Position numbers and translations under genes: made by a program
Part shown: in pieces, positions 22,790-34,016 of the stretch
Position numbering within the stretch: position 1 is the stretch's first letter
Layout: each line of letters starts with the position of its first letter
The notes under the pieces: generated by a model
What the model saw: only the letters and a program-made list of their open reading frames with translations
Told to the model about the DNA's origin: nothing
The model's database searches: none
Assembly: GCF_000003195.3 (NCBI RefSeq)
Contig: NC_012877.2
Coordinates: forward strand, 14,191,344-14,255,343
Direction of reading: 5' to 3'
Length of the DNA: 64,000 bases
Source of the DNA: Sorghum bicolor
Taxonomy: Eukaryota > Streptophyta > Magnoliopsida > Poales > Poaceae

Positions 22790-24340
22790 ATGGCACAGAA
22801 GACCATATGAGAATTCTCTGCTCCAAGCCTTGAGAACATTCCAACTGGTCCAAGATTTGCAGTAGAAGAAGGAGCACCCGAGTTTGAGCTCAAGTCAAGC
22901 CTCATCAATTTGGTACAAGCTACACAATTCAGTTTAAAGGCACATGAAGATGCTAGTGCACACTTGCAGAATTTCTTAGAGATTAGAAGCACAATCCACA
23001 TCAACGAAGTAGACAAAGACGTCATACTGCTTCGCCTTTTTCCATTCTCACTAGAAGGGAAAGCAAGGAAGTGGTTCTACATTCATCAAGATAACATCAA
23101 CAACTGGACGAACTTGTCAGATGCCTTTCTATCAAAGTTTTTCCCAATGGGCAAGACAGCTGCCTTAAGAGGAAATATTGTCAGTTTCCAACAGCAGAAG
23201 ACATGAGAGCGTTTTCAAGGATACATATCAGATTGTCCTCATCATGGAATGGCCACATGGTTACTCATGCAGACCTTCTACCATGGATTAACCCAGAAGG
23301 CTCGCGAGTTCTTAAATGCATCTGCTAAAGGATCATTCTTGGAGCTTACAATTGGAAAAGCAGAGATACTTCTGGATAAGATAGCAGAAAACCAAAGTTG
23401 GTTCCAAGATAAAGCTCAGCATTGTCATCAAACTGAAGAAATACCAGAAGAAGTAAATGCATTATCAACCAAGATGGAAAATTTGCTCTATTGGATTGAC
23501 CAGAGGGCCAAGTTCAAAGAAGATCAAAGGGCCAGTGAGACAGCATACAAATACCAAACCACTTCAAGTCAACCCAATAGCAAAGGTATGAATTCAGGTA
23601 ATACTTTAAAGCAACTTTCATTAAAAGAGATAATTGCTCAACAAACCAAAACTAATGATGAAGTTAAACAAAGGCTAGACACAAATGAATCATCTCTAAA
23701 AGACATACACAATAAAATGGATTTTCTATTAACTGCCTTTGATGAGCAAAACACTCTTAATAAAAGGGTAGAGCTTAAATTAACAAAGCTAACTGTTGCA
23801 TTGCCTGTTGCTACTAACATTGAGCAGGTAAAGAATATAACTACTAGAGGAGGCAAAGCCACTAGGGATCCCCCATACCCAAAAGAGAAACAAAGAACAT
23901 CAGCACTAGTGCAACCAGCAGTGATAGAAGAAGAAAGCCCAGTTGAAGCAGAAAGTCTGCTACAACCACCAAGAACTGGAGAAATGAGGAAATATTTTTA
24001 CGACGCCAACTATTTGCCATTTCCCAGAAGAAATAGAGGACTGCAGTCGGATGAGCAGTTTGGTAAGTTTGTAGAGGTCATTCAGAAATTATATGTCAAC
24101 ATACCTCTGCTTGATGCCATACAGGTACCTACATATGCAAAGTACATCAGAGATATTCTTAACAAGAAGAGACCACTGCCCACCACCGAGGTTATCAAGC
24201 TGACAGAAGAATGTAGTGCGGCCATCCTCAACAAACCACCAAGGAAGAAGAAGGATCCTAGATGTCCCACTATTGATTGCTCGATCGGAAACCAACACTT
24301 CAACAATGCACTTGTGACCTCGGAGCAAGTGTCAGTGTGA
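22790..24340 (+). pseudogene. Athila-type gag
   Basis: An ATG at 22790 opens a frame that carries a TGA at codon 7 (22808) and another at 23204-23206, then continues in the same frame to 24340. Gag features: SLINLVQATQF, HLQNFLEIRSTIHINEV, LRLFPFSLEGKARKWFY, the block around LSKFFPMGKTAALR, CPHHG and QTFYHGL. The later part is a long charged, coiled-coil-like region (codons about 180-350) ending in TTRGGKATRDPPYP, the usual lead-in to protease. No zinc knuckle is seen. A frameshift near 24300 separates gag from protease. It would build the element particle if intact. Confidence 0.8.
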
Positions 24341-24729
24341 TGCCATCATCAGTCTACGAGAAGCTTGAGCATACGACTCTAGAACGAACATCAATGTGCC
24401 TGCAACTAGCAGATCAATTAGTTCGACACCCGTTGGGCATTGCCAAAAACATTCCAGTCAAGATAAGAGATTTCCTTGTGCCAGTAGACTTCGTGGTACT
24501 GGACATGAGTCCTGACTCAAAAGTGTCCATCATCCTTGGAAGGCCATTTCTGAGCACTGCCAATACCCACATTGATGTCGGGAAGGGAGAAATCAAGTTC
24601 AACATAAACGGACAAGAAGAACACTTCACATTCAAGCCCAGACCAGAGAGAGATTCTACAGTGAAGGAAGTTCATGAAGAAGAACCACTGGAGACACCAT
24701 CTCCGGAGGAAGGTAATTCAGAAGATTAA
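24277..24729 (+). pseudogene. Athila-type aspartic protease
   Basis: The catalytic loop reads CDLGASVSVMPSSVYEKL, where D-L-G replaces the more common D-[ST]-G of retropepsins; CDLGASVS is typical for Athila-type elements. The second conserved block is SIILGRPFLST. An acidic tail (EEEPLETPSPEEGNSED) ends at 24729, followed at once by a purine tract copy (24746-24756). The protease would process gag. It is out of frame with gag by one base, and nothing pol-like follows. Confidence 0.8.
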
Positions 24730-25602
24730 AAAGATTTGGAGGTCCAGCTTGGGGGACCAAAAAATCCCAAACCCTCGCCGGGAGGTAAATCGGTATTTAT
24801 CCGCATCATTAATTCTCTCATATTTAATTCCTGCATTTATCCATAGCATTATTATAATAATCAAAAGCCCCATATAAATAATATTTATGGTGTGTAACAA
24901 CCCACATTTATTAATTATTGTGGAGGCACAAAAATATTTTTCCTTATCATTTCAAATAAGTTTCAATTTTCATATATTTTCCTGTATTATATTTAATTAT
25001 AGCAACCTTCTAGAAGCATGACCCACACTCCTTTGGTCCCACATGTCATACACACACATCCCATCACATTATTTGATCCGCCAACATATCTCCACTCACC
25101 AGCACTTTTCCACCGACCAACCACTACCCATGAATTATTTTTTGGCTTAAAGACTAAGCAAAGGAGGGAATAGAAAAGGCAGCCAGGATGGCCACCAAAG
25201 GTGGGCGCCCGCCCACCCACAGAGGTTGCCCGCCCTGTCCCCCCTTCCTCCTATAAGTTGCCACCTCCTGCCTCCATCTCCATCACACAAGCCTCCCAGA
25301 AAACCACACAAGTTTCAGTTTCCAGAGAAGGAGCTCTTGTAGTGAAGAAATAAGGAGAGTAGAGAGGAAGAGAAGAGTGGAAGAGAGGTTGGTAGTCTCT
25401 GAGTAAGAGAGTGAGGTTCACCTAGAAAGTTGTGATCCCGCTGTCCAAAGCGGTGAAAGTTGTTTAGGGGGAGGTGCGGCCAAAATAAAAACTTGTCTTG
25501 AACGACTAACCCCTGGACTACTGACATTTCAGACAGCTCACCACTAACATTTTTCTCTCTCACATTTTCTACTAGTTGTGTGTGTGTCAACTTTTGTCTA
25601 CA
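24730..25602 (+). other. Spacer between protease and ATHILA-type ORF; no gene seen
   Basis: AT-rich sequence followed by a pyrimidine/purine-rich leader-like part. An AGCTTGGGGGA tract is at 24746-24756. At 25591-25602 TTTGTCTACAG lies directly before the next ATG (25603), a good 3' splice acceptor. This would fit expression of the downstream ORF from a spliced RNA; that is inference. Confidence 0.5.
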
Positions 25603-27158
25603 GGATGTTCAAGAAGGTGACGAACGCAGGGAAGGTCCTCAAGAACATTGGTACAAGGAGTTCATCCCGACATTCCTCGCACCAGTCAGAGATGAGCGTC
25701 GACCCGACACCCCCGCAAGTTCCGTCATCTTCATCTGATCCGCAAGTCAAGGTCCTTCTCAAGATAGGAGACCTTGGACTAAAGACCCGCAGGGAAAAGG
25801 AAGTTTACCAGCAGCTAAAGAATAAAGATTTCATTCACACCCCCACTCTTGATCCTATCTTACTACAAGAAACAGGTATGGATACTGAATTCAATTTAAT
25901 TTTCCAGATGGTGGGGTGGACAAATTTTTGGAACATAACTGAGCTGGGTTCCCATCTTCTCACCCTTGAATTTCTTTGCACTTTACAATATTATGAGGGG
26001 GGAATTGCTTTTCGGATGTTCAAATAGGATATTATGTTGTCTTGGAGAGAACTGAGCGACCATCTCGGTTTCTCTTCAAGATGCATCTTGGACATTGACT
26101 CCGACTTACCCAATTTTGAGAGACACCAGTTCTGGAGAGAGATATTTAGAGATGAGTATTATAGCCAAGCCCGAACCAGCGACATGGAACACCCCACTCT
26201 TAGGATGTTCCACAAATGGCTCGGGTACAATCTTTTCCATCGTGATGATATTAGAAAAGTAAGAATAGGAGATTTACAACTTCTATATGCTACTATAAAT
26301 AAAGTACCCACTTCACCTGTTACACTTTTGGTTTCTCATTGGCTTAGTATACCTAGTCTTCAGGGACCTGTTGGTTGTACTTCACTCATCACTCGTCTAG
26401 CCTCTAATCTTAATTTGCTAGAAAACTCGTCATTGGAATTCATTGATGAGTTATGAATTTATCATGGCTATGACACATTTAGGCAAGCTCAGATGTTGAA
26501 AAAGAAGAGAACGTAATGTATATGTTATACGATAATAAAGGCAAGGTTCGGTTACCTAACCCGAACCTTGGCCTCTATGTTGTTCAAAATTATTTGATTG
26601 AGATTGCAGTGACACCGGTAAACCAGAGAGCTCCACAACGAGTGGCATCTGAAAAGATGACCACCCATCAAGAACGCACCTGGTATGGAGCTGATCCTGG
26701 GCCAGAAGAAGCAGCGCACCTGCATTATTGCGACTACAACTCTCGAGTCCTTCGGGACCCATGGGTTCGACATGCTCAACCACAAGAGCCAACACAGGAG
26801 ACATGGCCGGAGGGCCAAGATCACTAGTGGACAAACCCGCCTTTCCATACGGGCAGGCACTCCACTGATCCATATGGAGCTTCAGGGTCCAGACCCCGCC
26901 CCAATTCGATGTAGCACGGTACTCCGACGCCTCTTATGCTTTCACGAACGACTACTACCTAGAGGCCGGCGCCTTCTTCACCCATACCGACAACACCCTC
27001 CTTGACATCCACAATACGCAAGCGGAACATGGACGACTCCTGGAACAGCAACAAAAGTGGAACCAGGACCACGCCACTGCAGTACAAGAACTGAGACAAG
27101 ACACCACGACAATGAACGACAACATCACCACCATGATGCGATTCTGGAACATTGGGTA
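25603..27158 (+). pseudogene. ATHILA ORF-1-type protein (downstream ORF)
   Basis: The reading continues through several stops and frame changes (25603-26027, 26034-26456, 26516-26827, and to a TAA at 27156-27158). Recognisable text: LKTRREKEVYQQLKNK, ETGMDTEFNLIFQMVGW, HPTLRMFHKWLGYNLF, LQLLYATINKVPTSPV. This matches the 'Arabidopsis retrotransposon ORF-1 (ATHILA)' family. The tail is a coiled coil ending TMNDNITTMMRFWNIG. The protein's role is not established; it has been discussed as env-like or gag-associated. The copy is inactive. Confidence 0.75.
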
Positions 27159-28683
27159 AGACCGACAACCACATCCAGCTTGGGGGAGTTCCTCCCCATT
27201 TTATCAAGTAAGTTTTTATTTGCCCTTCTTATTTATTCTTTTCTGTTTTAGTGTTTTATTTTAAAAGAGAAACTTAGAAAACCTAATAAATATTTTCTTG
27301 CTTAAAATTACTACATTTTATAAATATGAAAACAAAATAAAAAGAGTGTGTAGATAAGTGTGCTTTATTTATTTGCTAAGTGTTAATCTCTAGAAAAAAA
27401 TAAAAAGACCATAAAGATGCATGATGGAAATGATGAACAGTTGCTCTGTTTGCTTACTTTCATGTACCTAGCTTTTATATTAGAGTTCTTCCACGAATTA
27501 CTAAAACTGAAATTACTATCTATGGGAAGCATAAAAACTAAAGTCTAGGTAAGAGCTTGCATGATATAAAGTTTGAGCTACTGTTTATCCTATTTCTACT
27601 ACACCAAGTTCTAGAGATTTAATTTGAAAACTTGCAAATCACATGATGAGTTCCTAGCATGACAAAAATTTCTACCACAGCCATCCTTGCTATAATATCT
27701 TTTACTTATATTCACATTAAGTTTGATCGAGCTGTGTAGACCCATAGGACTTTTCATGTGGTTAAATTAAGATATTCACTGGCACACATCTACTACACCA
27801 TCCACCACCATTCATTAAATCTGCTAAAAATATTATCACTCACTGTCCCAAGTGTTGTTATTCTCTCTCTCCAAAAAGATTCAATGCAGAAGAGACATGG
27901 GTTATGCAAAAATATGCGAGAAAATAAAAAGGGGCAAGTGCCCGGAACCTCAAAAAAAAAGAAAAAAAAAGGGTGAGACGAGAGGTAAAAATGGACAAGT
28001 GTCCGGAGTAGAATTAGGGGTACAAAGATGCCCACCTGAGCGGAAAAATGGACAAGTGTCTGACAGTAGAATTAGGGGTATTTACTACCCACCTTAAAAA
28101 AAGAGAGAGATAGCCCATGTTCTCCCAAGGCAAAGATCAAGAGAGGAGGAGAGATAGCAATATGAGGAGCAATGAGAAGTAAGTTTTATCATCACTTATA
28201 CATTTTTACCATCACTATCATTTACTCCACCACACATGCACATCTTGATTTAATTATATGCTGAGTTCCTTTGGATCCATGGCTCGATTAGACAACATAT
28301 GTATGAGCTATTTTTCACTCCTATGAGCTCCACTTAAATATTCCATTAGGTATAGGTAAGTGACATTTTGGTAAGGATCCACAAATACCACATATAGAGA
28401 GACTTGAGACAATCATTGCTGGGAACTCTAAGTTTTATTTTTGAAAAATTATGCAAAACTCCAGAACAAAGGTGAAGTATAGACATGAGGAATAGTGGTT
28501 GACTTAACTATTTTATCTTTCGATTACTTAAGACTTAAGTATAGGTACTAAGTTCCATGACACTTCACTCTAATCTCGAAGAATTTTTATGTGAAAGCAT
28601 GTGTGCCTGTCAGGAAAGAAAACATCGAAGCAACTCCTGATCCATCTGAGTTTAGTTGTTTGCTCAGGGACGAGCAAAGGGTA
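27159..28683 (+). other. Long non-coding 3' region of the Athila-like element
   Basis: No coding sequence. It shares order and blocks with 4310-5930 of copy 1, including 'GTTTGAGCTACTGTTTATC', 'ACACATGCACATCTTGATTT' and 'CTCAGGGACGAGCAA'-like text before the polypurine tract. Conservation of this non-coding text between two separate copies suggests cis-acting sequence such as packaging or transfer signals (inference). An AGCTTGGGGGA copy is at 27177-27187. Confidence 0.6.
27985..28095. repeat. Tandem repeat with CAAGTG hairpins in the Athila-like 3' region
   Basis: Two units of about 58 bp, each with AAAAATGGACAAGTGTC followed by GTAGAATTAGGGGTA. The hairpins GGACA-AG-TGTCC (27993-28004) and GACA-AG-TGTC (28051-28060) mark the units. 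A third relative, GGGCA-AG-TGCCC, is at 27932-27943. Copy 1 has single versions at 5142-5153 and 5198-5207. Confidence 0.75.
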
Positions 28684-28694
28684 AGCTTGGGGGA
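28684..28694 (+). other. Polypurine tract of Athila-like copy 2
   Basis: AGCTTGGGGGA ends three bases before the LTR start at 28698. It matches the tract at 5932-5942 and two internal tracts. Confidence 0.75.
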
Positions 28695-28697
28695 GTT

Positions 28698-29525
28698 TGT
28701 TTACGGTCCTTAAGTACTAAATTTAATCATCAACTAAACATAGAAAAGGATCAATATGCACCAAAAATCTAGAATTAGGGTTTTATCTGACAGAATTCCA
28801 CGAGCTTTGGTGTTTGTCTATTTCTGCAGGGGGTTATCAGAAAATATGGAGAGAAAGCCCACATGTCATGTTTACAACGAGATAATTACGTGCCGCGCAA
28901 TTTTCCTTAATCTAGAAGAGTCTAGAAGCCACGGGAACGAACGGGAGACCGGACGGGTTCGGGGCCAATCATGTCCAACTTCGCGGATTATGCTCCACCG
29001 ACCTAAAGGATCAAGGAAAACCGTGCGATCAATGTCGGTTTGATCCGACGGCCCAAATTCACTTGAGGGGACTATATAATCAAGGCCTCTCCACCCCAGG
29101 GGGAGGGAGGAGAAATCATTATCAGAGGTAACCATCAAAGTTAGGGTTTAGAACTTCCCTCCCATAGAGAATTAGAATTAGCTACTCCCTAATCCTTCAA
29201 GTTTAGAGGATTGATTAGATAGAATTAGAGAAGTAGAGCCTAGCGCTCTGGATTCGGATCTTCGTTAAAAAAGATTGGTATTATTTCATATCTTTCTCTA
29301 CTACTTTATTCTAATTGTATTATGTCTCTATTTATTATGCTCTTAGTTTGCTCTAGTTCTATAATTGATATAGTTATGATTGATAATGAGTTTATGTATA
29401 AGTTTGCAAAGCGCTTAGCTCTTGACACGTGGGAGTTAAGTGGTAGATCACATGTAGGCGTGGTGCTTAGATGTTATTTACCTGCAAATGTATCCTATTG
29501 GCCGGGCCGTGTGGTAGTTCGTGAT
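28698..29525 (+). mobile_element. Athila-like 3' LTR, cut by Tat-A copy 2
   Basis: It starts TGTTTACGGTCCTTAAG (one change from TGTTGACGG) and matches the 5' LTR at 21544. It stops at 29525 in the text ..GTAGTTCGTGAT, where the 5' LTR continues AGTGACAGC. Tat-A begins at 29526, so Tat-A was inserted within this LTR. The expected right-hand remainder, preceded by GTGAT, is not found after 42172. Confidence 0.9.
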
Positions 29526-30236
29526 TGTTGACACTGTTTTTGGACACGTATCCAGAATCGGTAGAATGTGGATCGGCAAGACAGGGTAATGGTCACTGGC
29601 CTGCAGGAAGGTTGCCGATGAGGGTGGTTGCCGATGAGAAGACAGCTGAATTTGGCTAAGTCCATGGGCGGTGATATGTTTGTGCCGATGGCCAGTATTA
29701 ACCGTTGCCGATGAGGAGTCTGCTGATGACGTGGAGGGAAGACTTGGAGGTTGCCAATTGGTCAGTGGTGGTGTCTCAGCTTGTCACGGCAGGATAGTTT
29801 TATGTTTTCCTTAGTTATTTAAATCATTTTGTACACGGATTCTGTTTAAATATGGAATTCGAATTCTAGTCATGTCTGGTTGTAGCTCTTTGAGCAGGGT
29901 ATAAATGTAGACCCTAGGGCCTTGTAATTGAAACAATCTATCAATCAATCGAATACAAGTTTCTACTTATATTCCAGCATCTACTTTTTCGACGACTTCG
30001 TCATATTTTCCTATTTTCATTACGAGTTCTTAGGAGTTCGTCGACTTAAGCTCGGCGTATTCTCAAGTTCCGCGTGAATACCTCTTGGCCGTGGCATCCG
30101 GGCGCATCGCTGTTGTCGGGACCAAAGTATTCGAGTTATCACCTTTGCCGATAGTAAGGTCAAATCGGCTGGCACGCCTTAACGTTTAAATTGGGTATTA
30201 GCCCTTTGTGTTTGCAGATCAACTTTTGCATCAACA
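29526..30236 (+). mobile_element. Tat-A 5' LTR, copy 2 (711 bp)
   Basis: It starts TGTTGACACTG and ends TGCATCAACA. It aligns with the LTR at 2173-2856. A TATA box TATAAATG is at 29900-29907. A PBS-like sequence, TGGCACGCCCAGTGGGAC, follows at 30244-30261. I could not assign the tRNA with certainty. Confidence 0.9.
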
Positions 30237-30283
30237 CATCTTTTGGCACGCCCAGTGGGACTAGATTCAAGATCAAGATCAAC

Positions 30284-31340
30284 ATGTCGACTACTGAGTT
30301 TGATCAGGAGAACGTCATCCCCGTGACGGAAGCCAATCTCAAGGATGAGCAGAAGCAAGCTATTGCTAAAGCCATGGAGGATTACAAGCAGCAATGCTTG
30401 AGGTTCTTCAGCATAAATAGGAGCGGCGAGGTGATCCAGAAGGAAGCACTGCCGATGCCTCGGCAGGTTACTTTTGATGCCAATCCTGGTAAACTTCAAG
30501 ACATGGTTGATAGTGCTATTAACCGTGCTCTGATCAATCAAGCTGGCGTGCTGTCCAATATGGTTTTCAATGTCGTGGCTAGAACTTTCAAAGAAGGACA
30601 GTTGCCACAAGATTATGTGGGCCCTTCTCATCATCAGCCAGGATCACCGGTGGTCACAGCTCCGTCGGCTGCTACAGCCGCTGCGGGCACACAAACTTCC
30701 GTTCCTCCAAGCACGTTAGGAGTCACTAATGCACAATCTACGCCGATGACGACTAATACATCGACTTCAGACGAGCAGATTAAGCTTACTACAGATCTAT
30801 TGGCATCAGCAATGTGAGGACCAGTTCCTCCTCCTAACTGGTGGGGTTTTGGTATGCCCCCAGAGTTCACGATGAAGACACCTGGCACATTTCAGGCAGC
30901 TGATATGAGAGGCAAGGCTCCTATGGCATCGGCACCTCCAAATATGCCGATGAATCAGAGTCCCCAGTATACTACAACCACTACTGCAAGGCCTTACACT
31001 GGGAACTCTCAAGCTCCAACGTTCCAGATGCCTAACGCATCGGCAGACTCAATGCTGATGCAGCAGAGGTTTATGACTCAACCAGGGTATGTCAATTCAA
31101 TGATGATGCCCAATTACCAGTCATCGGTAGGACTTATGCCGATGAATGCTAATGGTGGATGGCTTGGGCAGCAGGTCTTTCCGCAAACGCCCCAGCAGGT
31201 TTCAGCAAGGCCAAACCTACTATGGATTCCAGAACCAAGGGTTGCCCAACCAGCCGATGAATCTTGGGCAGCAGATCGGCGGACAGCAGATCGGCGGGCA
31301 ATAGTTTGGTGGTCAGCAGACGGGTGGCAAGATGATTAAC
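30284..31340 (+). pseudogene. Tat-A gag, N-terminal part
   Basis: An ATG at 30284 (first after the PBS) starts MSTTEFDQENVIPVTEAN. The frame hits TGA at 30815-30817, which sits where CGA would give Arg, and continues in the same frame to about 31195. There a one-base shift moves the coding frame by one. A Gln/Gly-rich repeat (GQQIGGQQIGGQ) follows in the new frame and is broken by a TAG near 31302, likely from CAG. The text is rich in Pro, Thr and Met and has low complexity after codon 130. It would have been the variable head of the Gag polyprotein. Confidence 0.8.
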
Positions 31341-33638
31341 CTGATGTTCCATGCAGATCGTACACTGCACAGACACGTGGAAGCTTACCAGCAGATGCCA
31401 GATCCGCAGCCGCCTCATCGGCAAGACGCCGATACTTATTGGGCCGATAAGATTGCTGAAGTAATGAGAGAACAATTTGGGATAAAACCCAAAGTCAATA
31501 CTTACTCTTATCGGACACCGTATCCTCCCGCATATGATTTAATCCCGCTTCCAAATCGGTACAAAGTGCCGGATTTTACTAAGTTTTCAGGGCAGGATGA
31601 TACATCAACCATGGAGCATGTCAACCGGTTCATCATCCAATGCGGAGAAGCTGCTAATAGGGACGATTTAAGGGTTCGCTTATTCTCGTCATCCTTGTCT
31701 GGATCGGCTTTCACTTGGTTTATATCATTACCTCCCAACTCAGTGATTACTTGGGCCGACCTGGAGAAACAATTCCACAAATACTTCTTTTCTGGGGACC
31801 ATGAGAAGAAGATCACCAATTTGGTCAAATTGAAGCAACCCAATGATGAATCGGTTGAAAGTTTTGTGCAGAGGATACGGGAGGTCAAGAACAAATGCTA
31901 TAGCCTGGTTCTGGATGATCGGCAGCTAGCCGATTTGGCTTTCCAGGGCTTGTTGCCACATATCAGGGACAAATACGCATCTCAGGAGTTTGAAAGCTTA
32001 AGTCTTTTGAATCAAGATATCAAGCCTTTTGAACCCAAGAGAGCGTGGAATAAAAAGGTCTCCTTCGTTGATGAAGTAGCAAGCTCGGACTCTGATGAAG
32101 AACCAGTCATCGGCTTGGCAGAATGGGTGAAAAATAAGAAGCCGATGTCTTGTCCTTTTGGGCATAAAGAGCCAGAGAAGTTCGCATTTGACATCACCAA
32201 GGCTGATAGAATATTTGACTTTCTACTTCAGCAAGGTCAGATCAAATTGTCACCCAATCATGTAATCCCATCGGCTGAGGAATTGAAGAGGATGAAGTAC
32301 TGTAAATGGCAGAATGCGACTTCTCACAACACCAATGAGTGCAAAGTTTTTAGGCAACAGCTGCAATCGGCTATAGAATCTGGAAGGATCAAATTCGACT
32401 ACTCTAAAGCTCAGAAGCCGATGAAGATTGATCAACATCCTTTCCCAACAAACATGCTGGATGCTAAGGGAAAGGCCAAGGTCTTAACATCGGAAGTAGC
32501 TGAAAGAAGTGCATCGGTAGATCCTCAGCATCAAATCACTACTGCCGATGCAAAAGGAAAAGGTTTGATCCAGGAGGGAACTAACTCAAGAAGACCTCCC
32601 AGATCCCGTATTGTAATAACTCACAGAAGGCCTAGGGAAACTTGGCAGCAACGTGAGGATCGGTATCGGTACCAGCAAGAGGACTATCGTCGGGAAGAAG
32701 AAAGACGCCGACAGGAGTGGAATCGGCATAGGGATCACTGGAATTGTCCGTTCTTCATCCATTGTTGGGAGGAAAATATCAAACTCCCCACTGTCAGAGA
32801 TTGTCCTGAGTGCAACGGTTATGATCGGTATGACAGATCCGATCGGCGCTATCACCATGATGATCGGCGATTCAATGGGCCGATTAGGGGGAGAACGTCC
32901 GTTCATGATCGGCTGGGGGGCAGGCTCAGTGTGCACGACAGGATCGGCGATCATGTTGAATATTTTCCCAGGAACCAGGAAGAACTTGAAGAGATGGCTA
33001 ATGCGCGGGTCCCCGATGAGTTTATCTTCTGCAGGGACGCCAATACTTATCAGGTGGAGTCAAGGGAAAATTATCGCCCATTAGTAAGGCAGCAGCAACA
33101 CCCTCCATGGTGTCCAGAAGGGTTGACTAGGACACAAAAGAGAAGGCTGCAGCGCGAGAGGCGAGAAGAGTTAAGCAAGGACAAGAACTCTGGCCAGTCT
33201 GGAGATCATGAACAAGTAGATCCTAAGGGGAAAGGGCCATCGGTAGATGTCAACATGGTATTTATGTTGCCGATGGAATTCCTTGCACCATCCAGCGATG
33301 ACGAATTGGAATTTTCCAATCAGATAGCTCAGTTGGCTCTGGATCCGATGACAGCTATCTTTGAAAAGCCTGCCGATGATGAAAGGCAACACCTTAAGGC
33401 TCTGTTTGTCAAAAGAAGGGTTGATGGTCAGCCGATGACCAAGATTCTAATTGATGGTGGAGCTGCTATCAATATCATGCCATACGCAGTGTATCGGAAG
33501 CTGGGAATGGGGGATCAGGATTTAACCAAGACCGATATGATGCTTAAAGACTTTGAGGGCAATGTGTCTCCAGTTAAGGGGGCAATATGCGTTGAGTTGA
33601 CCATCGATAGCAAAACCTTGCCACAACCTTCTTCGTGA
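31200..33638 (+). pseudogene. Tat-A gag core and start of protease
   Basis: Open from 31332 for 768 codons. The retrotransposon gag domain spans about codons 70-220 (VPDFTKFSGQD, VRLFSSSLSGSAFTWF, VESFVQRIREVKNKC). An Arg/Tyr-rich segment around codons 440-540 contains a Cys/His cluster (WNCPFFIHCW, CPEC) in place of a classical knuckle. The protease loop ILIDGGAAINIMP is at about codon 705, typical of Tat elements (D-G-G). The frame is lost at 33636 and the protease continues one frame over. Many codons fall in the hexamers GCCGAT and ATCGGC. Confidence 0.85.
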
Positions 33639-33916
33639 TCAGTGGAAAAGATGCTTATAACTTGCTGCTAGGAAGGGACTGGATTCATGCCAATTGTTGT
33701 ATCCCGTCTACAATGCACCAATGCTTGGTTCAGTGGGTAGGTGACAAGATCGAGATTGTCCCGAGAGATTCTTCTTATGTTATTGCGTCGGCAGAGGGAG
33801 ACACCTACGAAAGGACTAGGTGTATTTCAGGAGAAGTCTGGGAAAAGGATTTTCTCAAGGTTGCCAATTATGAAATTCCACCGATCGAAGCAGTCAGTTC
33901 TGACAAAGGTTTTTAA
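33635..33916 (+). pseudogene. Tat-A protease C-terminal part and linker
   Basis: Reads AYNLLLGRDWIHAN, the second retropepsin block of Tat elements (L-L-G-R-D-W), after a frameshift from the previous ORF. It ends with a stop at 33914-33916. The linker to RT is frame-broken between 33917 and 34016. Confidence 0.8.
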
Positions 33917-34016
33917 TGGATAGGTTCGCCGATGATGGAAAATTAGGCTAGGGATTCACATCGGCCGATGATCTAGTAGAGGTAAACATAGGTAGTGGTG
34001 ATAAACCTAGACCTAC

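Larger units (their letters stand above)
22485..28697 (+). mobile_element. Athila-like non-autonomous element, copy 2: internal region
   Basis: Order: PBS, gag (22790), protease (to 24729), a non-coding spacer (24730-25602), an ATHILA-type ORF (25603-27158), a long non-coding 3' region (27159-28683) and a polypurine tract (28684-28694). No reverse transcriptase, RNase H or integrase is present, so the element would depend on a partner. The 3' region holds a tandem repeat with hairpins. Confidence 0.85.

Noticed and set aside
32586..33084. Second-frame ORFs in Tat-A gag
   Set aside because: Shadows produced by the ATCGGC-rich text; the main frame carries the gag features.
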